A DNA stretch of 64,000 nt from HXMU1420-13 sp024742815 (GTDB lineage Bacteria > Bacteroidota > Rhodothermia > Balneolales > Balneolaceae). The position numbers and the translations under genes were made by a program. The stretch's first letter is position 1. Every line of letters starts with the position of its first letter. Below, piece after piece: positions 59,664-64,000 of this stretch. The notes under the pieces are model-generated. The model did no database searches, was not told the origin of the DNA, and was given only the letters and a program-made list of their open reading frames with translations. The stretch lies in contig JANSXX010000006.1 of NCBI GenBank assembly GCA_024742815.1, forward strand, positions 62,001-126,000, given 5' to 3'.

Positions 59664-60647
59664 ATGATAATAGCTGTAGATGCAGCCGGCGGAGATTTTT
59701 ACCCCACAAACCCTATTGAAGGCGGACTTTTAGCTCTTGCTGAAAATCCTGATCTTCAAATTATTTTTGTTGGTCCAGAATCGATGGTTCGAGATGAACT
59801 GTCGAAACATACCTATGATGAACAGCGTGTTCATGTTCAGGATGCTCCTGAGATCATTGGTATGGAAGATTCTCCCTCATCAGCAGTTAAAAATAAACGA
59901 AATTCTTCCATAACTATTGGAATTGGCATGCACAAAGCCGGCAAGTGCCATGCATTCGTTTCAGCCGGAAATACCGGAGCCTTATTAGCCGCTTCAACCT
60001 TTATTTTGGGTAAACTCGAAGGAGTTTCACGGCCAACTATTGCAGCCTATTATCCTACATTAAAAGGATTTAGACTTCTTGTTGATGCAGGGGCTAATCT
60101 TGAATTAAAGCCGGAAATGGCGGTACAATTTGCTAAAATGGCACAGGTTTATTGTCAGGCAATAATGGGTATTGAAAGCCCAAAAGTTGGCTTGATGAAC
60201 GTAGGCGAAGAAGACGAGAAAGGCACCGAAAACACCAAAGAAATTCATTCAGCCCTGAAATCGCTGGAAGGATTTATCGGAAATGTGGAAGGAAGAGATA
60301 TTTTTCCCGCCAAGGCTGATGTGTTTATCACAGACGGTATGGTAGGAAATATCTTGCTAAAATTTGGTGAGTCGATCCCGGATGCACTTTTTAAAATGGT
60401 GCACATCGCTTTCTCACAGGTTCAGCTGGATGAGAAAGAAATTAAAAATGTACAAACAGTATTAAAAACTGCATTAAATCCATTCAATTACGAAAATGTG
60501 GGTGGGCTGCCTTTCTTAGGTGTTAATGGGGTAAGTATTGTTGGCCATGGCGGGAGTTCTGCATTGGCCATTAAAAATATGATTAAAGCTGCCGTAGACT
60601 GTGTTGAAAGTGATATTAACGGCAAAATTGTTGCATCTCTAAACTGA
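59664..60647 (+). CDS. plsX: Phosphate acyltransferase PlsX
   Basis: A 327-residue protein with AVDAAGGDFYPTNPIEGGLLAL, GMEDSPSSAVKNKRNSSI, FVSAGNTGALLAAS and LVDAGANLELKPEMAVQFA, all typical of PlsX. It converts acyl-ACP to acyl phosphate, the acyl donor for PlsY in phospholipid synthesis, and works as a peripheral membrane enzyme. It lies between rpmF and fabH, matching its known place in the operon. Confidence 0.96.
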   Translation: MIIAVDAAGGDFYPTNPIEGGLLALAENPDLQIIFVGPESMVRDELSKHTYDEQRVHVQDAPEIIGMEDSPSSAVKNKRNSSITIGIGMHKAGKCHAFVSAGNTGALLAASTFILGKLEGVSRPTIAAYYPTLKGFRLLVDAGANLELKPEMAVQFAKMAQVYCQAIMGIESPKVGLMNVGEEDEKGTENTKEIHSALKSLEGFIGNVEGRDIFPAKADVFITDGMVGNILLKFGESIPDALFKMVHIAFSQVQLDEKEIKNVQTVLKTALNPFNYENVGGLPFLGVNGVSIVGHGGSSALAIKNMIKAAVDCVESDINGKIVASLN

Positions 60648-60660
60648 TCAATCTCTATCT

Positions 60661-61650
60661 ATGAGTATTAAACGTGCAAAGATATCTGCTGTAGGGCATT
60701 ATCTTCCAGAGTATCGTCTAACCAATTTCGAGCTCGAGAAAATGGTAGACACCAATGATGAATGGATCAGAACTCGCACCGGAATCAGTGAGCGTAGAAT
60801 CCTGAAAGATCCGGATAAAGCTACGGCCTTTATGGGCGCAGAAGCAGCAAAAGAAGCGTTGGAAGAGGCTGGTGTAGATCCACTTGAAATTGACTTAGTT
60901 GTACTCGCAACCGTAACTCCAGATTACATGTTTCCGGCTACAGCTTGCCTTGTTCAGGAAATGATTGGCGCAAAAAACGCTTTTGCTTATGATTTATCTG
61001 CAGCTTGCTCTGGATTTATCTATGCATTAACTACAGGTGCTTCGTTTATTGAATCAGGTAATGCGAAAAAGGTTTTGGTTATTGGCGCGGACAAGATGTC
61101 ATCCATTTTAGATTATACTGATCGCAACACGTGTATTTTATTTGGCGATGGTGCCGGCGCCGTTATACTCGAAGAATCGGAAGACGAAACCGGAGTTATT
61201 AATAGTATCCATCACACCGAAGGAGATGTAAATTGCAGTCTTTACCAACATGCAGGAGGTTCCTTAAATCCTGCCACAGTTGAATCGGTAAAAGCTCGCC
61301 AGCATTATATCACCCAAGATGGACGAGCCGTATTTAAGAAAGCAACGATGGGTATGGCCGATGTATCACTTGAAATTATGCAGAAGAATAATCTCACTGC
61401 CGATGATGTTGATTGGTTAGTGCCGCATCAGGCTAATCTTCGCATTATTGAGGCCACCGCTAACCGTATGGGCGTAACTTCTGACAAAGTGATGATTAAC
61501 ATCAACAAATATGGAAACACAACAGCCGGTACTATTCCTTTGTGTTTATATGATTGGAAAAGTAAACTGAATAAAGGCGATGATTTGATTTTAGCTGCTT
61601 TTGGCGGCGGATTTACTTGGGGCGCTGTTTATGTAAAATGGAGTTTATAA
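60661..61650 (+). CDS. fabH: 3-oxoacyl-ACP synthase III
   Basis: A 329-residue condensing enzyme starting fatty-acid synthesis from acetyl-CoA and malonyl-ACP. The catalytic cysteine is in FAYDLSAACSGFIYAL, the histidine in DWLVPHQANLRII and the asparagine in INKYGNTTAGTIPL. The N-terminal TNDEWIRTRTGISERRI is the hallmark of KASIII. It follows plsX by 13 bp and overlaps the fabD region by 1 bp of spacing. Confidence 0.97.
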   Translation: MSIKRAKISAVGHYLPEYRLTNFELEKMVDTNDEWIRTRTGISERRILKDPDKATAFMGAEAAKEALEEAGVDPLEIDLVVLATVTPDYMFPATACLVQEMIGAKNAFAYDLSAACSGFIYALTTGASFIESGNAKKVLVIGADKMSSILDYTDRNTCILFGDGAGAVILEESEDETGVINSIHHTEGDVNCSLYQHAGGSLNPATVESVKARQHYITQDGRAVFKKATMGMADVSLEIMQKNNLTADDVDWLVPHQANLRIIEATANRMGVTSDKVMININKYGNTTAGTIPLCLYDWKSKLNKGDDLILAAFGGGFTWGAVYVKWSL

Positions 61651-61651
61651 A

Positions 61652-62539
61652 ATGAGTACCGCTTATTTATTTCCGGGACAAGGATCTCAATTTGTAGGTA
61701 TGGGGCTTACCCATTACGAGCAATCTGATGAATTTAAAGCTCTTTGCGATCGAGCTAATGAGGTACTCGGTATAGATTTGACTTCCATTATGTTTGAAGG
61801 ACCGGAAGATAAACTCAAACAAACGGAATTTACTCAACCTGCTATTTTTCTACATTCGGTAGCTTTATTTAATACCCTTGATGCAAATCCTAATATGGTT
61901 GCAGGCCACAGTTTAGGTGAGTTTTCAGCTTTAGTTGCATGTGGAGCTTTGGATTTTGAAAGTGCGTTGAAAATTGTGCGTAAACGCGGGCAATTAATGC
62001 AACAAGCCGGTACCGATAATCCGGGTACAATGGCTGCCATTATTGGTATGGAAGATGAAGCAGTAGAAGCGTTGTGCCAAGATGCATCAAAATTAACCGG
62101 AAAAGAAGCAGTGGCTGCAAATTATAATTGTCCGGGGCAATTAGTGATATCAGGGTACATCGAAGCTGTGGAAAAAGCAGTAGAAATGGCGACCGAACGA
62201 GGTGCAAGAATGGCGAAATTATTACCCGTTTCCGGTGCCTTCCATTCTTCGCTAATGCAACCTGCATTTGATGGCTTGAAGTCGGAATTGGAAAACGCAT
62301 CATTTAGCACTCCAAACTGTCCAGTTTACAGTAATTACACTGCCAAGCCAACTACCGATCCTGAAGAAATTCGTTCAAATGTACTTAATCAATTGCTCAA
62401 TCCGGTACGTTGGACTCAAACCATTCAGAATATGATTGAGCAGGGCGCTGACTCATTTGTAGAAGTTGGTCCCGGCAGAGTACTTCAGGGATTAGTTAAA
62501 AGAACACATAGACAAGCAGAAATTTCAGGTCATCAATAA
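61652..62539 (+). CDS. fabD: Malonyl-CoA-ACP transacylase
   Basis: A 295-residue protein with YLFPGQGSQFVGMG at the start, the nucleophile motif VAGHSLGEFSALVACGAL, GTMAAIIGMEDE, VAANYNCPGQLVISG and the catalytic histidine in PVSGAFHSSLM. It moves malonate from CoA to ACP. It begins 1 bp after fabH and ends 6 bp before fabG, so the genes are cotranscribed. Confidence 0.97.
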   Translation: MSTAYLFPGQGSQFVGMGLTHYEQSDEFKALCDRANEVLGIDLTSIMFEGPEDKLKQTEFTQPAIFLHSVALFNTLDANPNMVAGHSLGEFSALVACGALDFESALKIVRKRGQLMQQAGTDNPGTMAAIIGMEDEAVEALCQDASKLTGKEAVAANYNCPGQLVISGYIEAVEKAVEMATERGARMAKLLPVSGAFHSSLMQPAFDGLKSELENASFSTPNCPVYSNYTAKPTTDPEEIRSNVLNQLLNPVRWTQTIQNMIEQGADSFVEVGPGRVLQGLVKRTHRQAEISGHQ

Positions 62540-62545
62540 ATCATT

Positions 62546-63295
62546 ATGGGATTATCACTAGAAGGCAAAACATGTTTAGTAACCGGTGGAAGCCGTGGAA
62601 TTGGTAAAGCTATTGCTTTAGCACTCGCTGATTTTGGTGCTGATGTAGCGATTACTTACGCACGCTCGGCCGACGCAGCGGAACAAGTAAAAGCAGAAAT
62701 TGAAGCCAAAGGAAGAAAAGCCAAAAGCATGCAGGCTGATGCCGTTAGTTTTGAGGCTGCAACCACTGTTATCGACGAAATCGTTGGCGAATGGGGTAAA
62801 CTGGATATTCTAGTAAATAATGCAGGAATTACCCGTGATAATCTTATTCTTAGAATGAGTGAAGAAGAGTGGGATGATGTGATCACTACAAATTTAAAGA
62901 GTATTTTCAATTACTCGAAAGCGGTAGCGCGACCCATGATGAAAAACCGAAGTGGTTCAATCATTAATATTAGTTCGGTGGTTGGTCTTAATGGAAATGC
63001 CGGTCAAAGTAATTATTCGGCTTCAAAAGCGGGTATTATCGGATTTACAAAATCCTATGCTAAAGAATTGGCGTCTAGAAATATTCGAGCAAATGTGATT
63101 GCTCCGGGATACATTACTACCGATATGACGGACGCATTAAGCGACAAAGTTTTAGATGGAATTAAAGCAGCAACGCCTCTTGGAAGAGCAGGCGAAGCAA
63201 AAGAAATTGCTGATGCTGTTGTTTTCCTCGCCTCAGATATGAGTACATACATTACAGGCGAGGTAATTCGTGTGGATGGCGGGATGGCCATGTAA
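62546..63295 (+). CDS. fabG: 3-oxoacyl-ACP reductase
   Basis: A 249-residue short-chain dehydrogenase. NADPH binding uses LVTGGSRGIGKAIALAL near residue 10 and LVNNAGITRDNLI; the catalytic tetrad is in IINISSVVGLNG with YSASKAGIIGFTKSYA (Tyr and Lys). APGYITTDMT and VIRVDGGMAM follow at the C-terminus. It reduces 3-oxoacyl-ACP in fatty-acid elongation. It is the fourth fab gene in order, with acpP 86 bp downstream. Confidence 0.97.
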   Translation: MGLSLEGKTCLVTGGSRGIGKAIALALADFGADVAITYARSADAAEQVKAEIEAKGRKAKSMQADAVSFEAATTVIDEIVGEWGKLDILVNNAGITRDNLILRMSEEEWDDVITTNLKSIFNYSKAVARPMMKNRSGSIINISSVVGLNGNAGQSNYSASKAGIIGFTKSYAKELASRNIRANVIAPGYITTDMTDALSDKVLDGIKAATPLGRAGEAKEIADAVVFLASDMSTYITGEVIRVDGGMAM

Positions 63296-63381
63296 ATGGT
63301 TGCGCATCCAACCCCGAATGTTTAATTTTCCCGAGTTTTACAAATAAACACCCTTAACATTATATAACAGGACACATTATT

Positions 63382-63621
63382 ATGTCACAAGATGTAGAAT
63401 CAAAAGTAAAAGCCATTATCGTTGATAAATTAGGAGTTGACGATTCTGAAGTAACCGCAGATGCTAACTTCACAAACGATCTTGGCGCAGATTCTTTGGA
63501 TACCGTTGAGCTAATTATGGAGTTCGAAAAAGAATTTGATCTTAGCATTCCTGACGAAGACGCAGAAAACATTGCAACTGTTGGTGATGCGGTAACTTAC
63601 CTATCTGGTAAACTATCTTAA
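63382..63621 (+). CDS. acpP: Acyl carrier protein
   Basis: A 79-residue acidic four-helix protein with the phosphopantetheine site DLGADSLDTVELIM (serine near residue 38). IPDEDAENIATVGDAVTYL is the second conserved half. It carries the growing acyl chain. A GAGG-type sequence (AGGACA) precedes the ATG. It stands between fabG and fabF, as in many bacteria. Confidence 0.98.
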   Translation: MSQDVESKVKAIIVDKLGVDDSEVTADANFTNDLGADSLDTVELIMEFEKEFDLSIPDEDAENIATVGDAVTYLSGKLS

Positions 63622-63642
63622 TCTCACTCTTACAATTTAATT

Positions 63643-64000
63643 ATGAGTGAACGTAGAGTCGTAATTACGGGTATTGGCGCTCTTACCCCAATTGGTAAGA
63701 GCGCACCCGATTTCTGGAATGGTTTAGTTTCAGGATCAAGTGGTGCCCGTACCATCGAACATTTCGATACCACCGATTTCCCAACCAAATTTGCTGCTCA
63801 ACTAGAGAATTATAATCCTGAGGATTATTTCGAGCGTAAGGAAGCACGCCGACTTGATTTGGTTGCGCAGTATGCAATTGTTGCGAGCAACGAGGCCATT
63901 GACGATTCAGGTTTAGATCTGGAAGAAATTAATAAAGATCGCGTTGCTGTTATTGTAGGTACCGGAATTGGTGGGATGAAAACATTCTACGATCAGTCTA
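63643..64000 (+). CDS. fabF: 3-oxoacyl-ACP synthase II (partial, cut by the window end)
   Basis: From the ATG at 63643 the frame stays open to the last base, giving 119 residues of a KAS II protein: RRVVITGIGALTPIGKSAPD, FWNGLVSGSSG, TTDFPTKFAAQLENYNPEDY, RRLDLVAQYAIVASNEAIDDSGL and VIVGTGIGGMKTF. It elongates acyl-ACP by two carbons. The active-site cysteine lies beyond the window. Usual position directly after acpP. Confidence 0.93.
   Translation, partial: MSERRVVITGIGALTPIGKSAPDFWNGLVSGSSGARTIEHFDTTDFPTKFAAQLENYNPEDYFERKEARRLDLVAQYAIVASNEAIDDSGLDLEEINKDRVAVIVGTGIGGMKTFYDQS

Overview
The window is a gene-dense, AT-leaning chromosomal segment of a Gram-negative bacterium of the Bacteroidota / Rhodothermota / Balneolota radiation; my best guess is a Balneolaceae-like organism. 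This rests on a Wzi-type capsule protein, an F1 beta subunit carrying the insertion seen in this group, ATP synthase beta and epsilon genes detached from the rest of the complex, several PEGA, LPP20 and carboxypeptidase-regulatory domains, many outer-membrane barrels, and two promoters of the TTG-N20-TAnnTTTG type. I found no rRNA, tRNA, CRISPR array, prophage or intact insertion sequence.

Layout. 0-9.2 kb: surface polysaccharide and envelope genes (GT-A glycosyltransferase, Wzi-like protein, two GT4 glycosyltransferases, a multi-pass membrane protein, DUF3047 protein, RND/MMPL exporter). 9.2-24 kb: a pair of overlapping mini-proteins, a serine-hydrolase homologue that has lost its catalytic motifs, PaiB, agmatinase-like ureohydrolase, PEP carboxylase, a DUF481 protein, a DJ-1/PfpI protein, a B12-binding radical SAM protein, a CysQ-like phosphatase with an APH-like kinase, and Lon. 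24-34.7 kb: barrel protein, UvrD/PcrA helicase, ValS, a GxxExxY nuclease-fold gene enclosed by inverted repeats, RsmB, and a DUF4139 protein with an inserted TonB-receptor-like segment.

34.7-41.8 kb is the accessory stretch. It has long intergenic regions with mosaic repeats (a 159-bp tandem unit and scattered relatives), AtpD/AtpC, a small antitoxin-like gene overlapping a truncated nucleotidyltransferase, small hypothetical genes and a secreted protein built of three diverged modules.

41.8-51.5 kb (minus strand) is the most unusual block. Five exported proteins (PEGA protein with barrel, lipoprotein, LPP20-like protein, NTF2-like protein, LPP20-like lipoprotein) run without meaningful gaps into gluconokinase, 6-phosphogluconate dehydrogenase and a gluconate permease. 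A sixth exported LPP20 lipoprotein lies just upstream behind a terminator. 51.7-55.9 kb: PBP1A, LpxH and a polyprenyl diphosphate synthase. 56-64 kb (plus strand): PfkA, Pgi and a deoxynucleoside kinase, then the fatty-acid operon DUF177-rpmF-plsX-fabH-fabD-fabG-acpP-fabF, cut by the window end.
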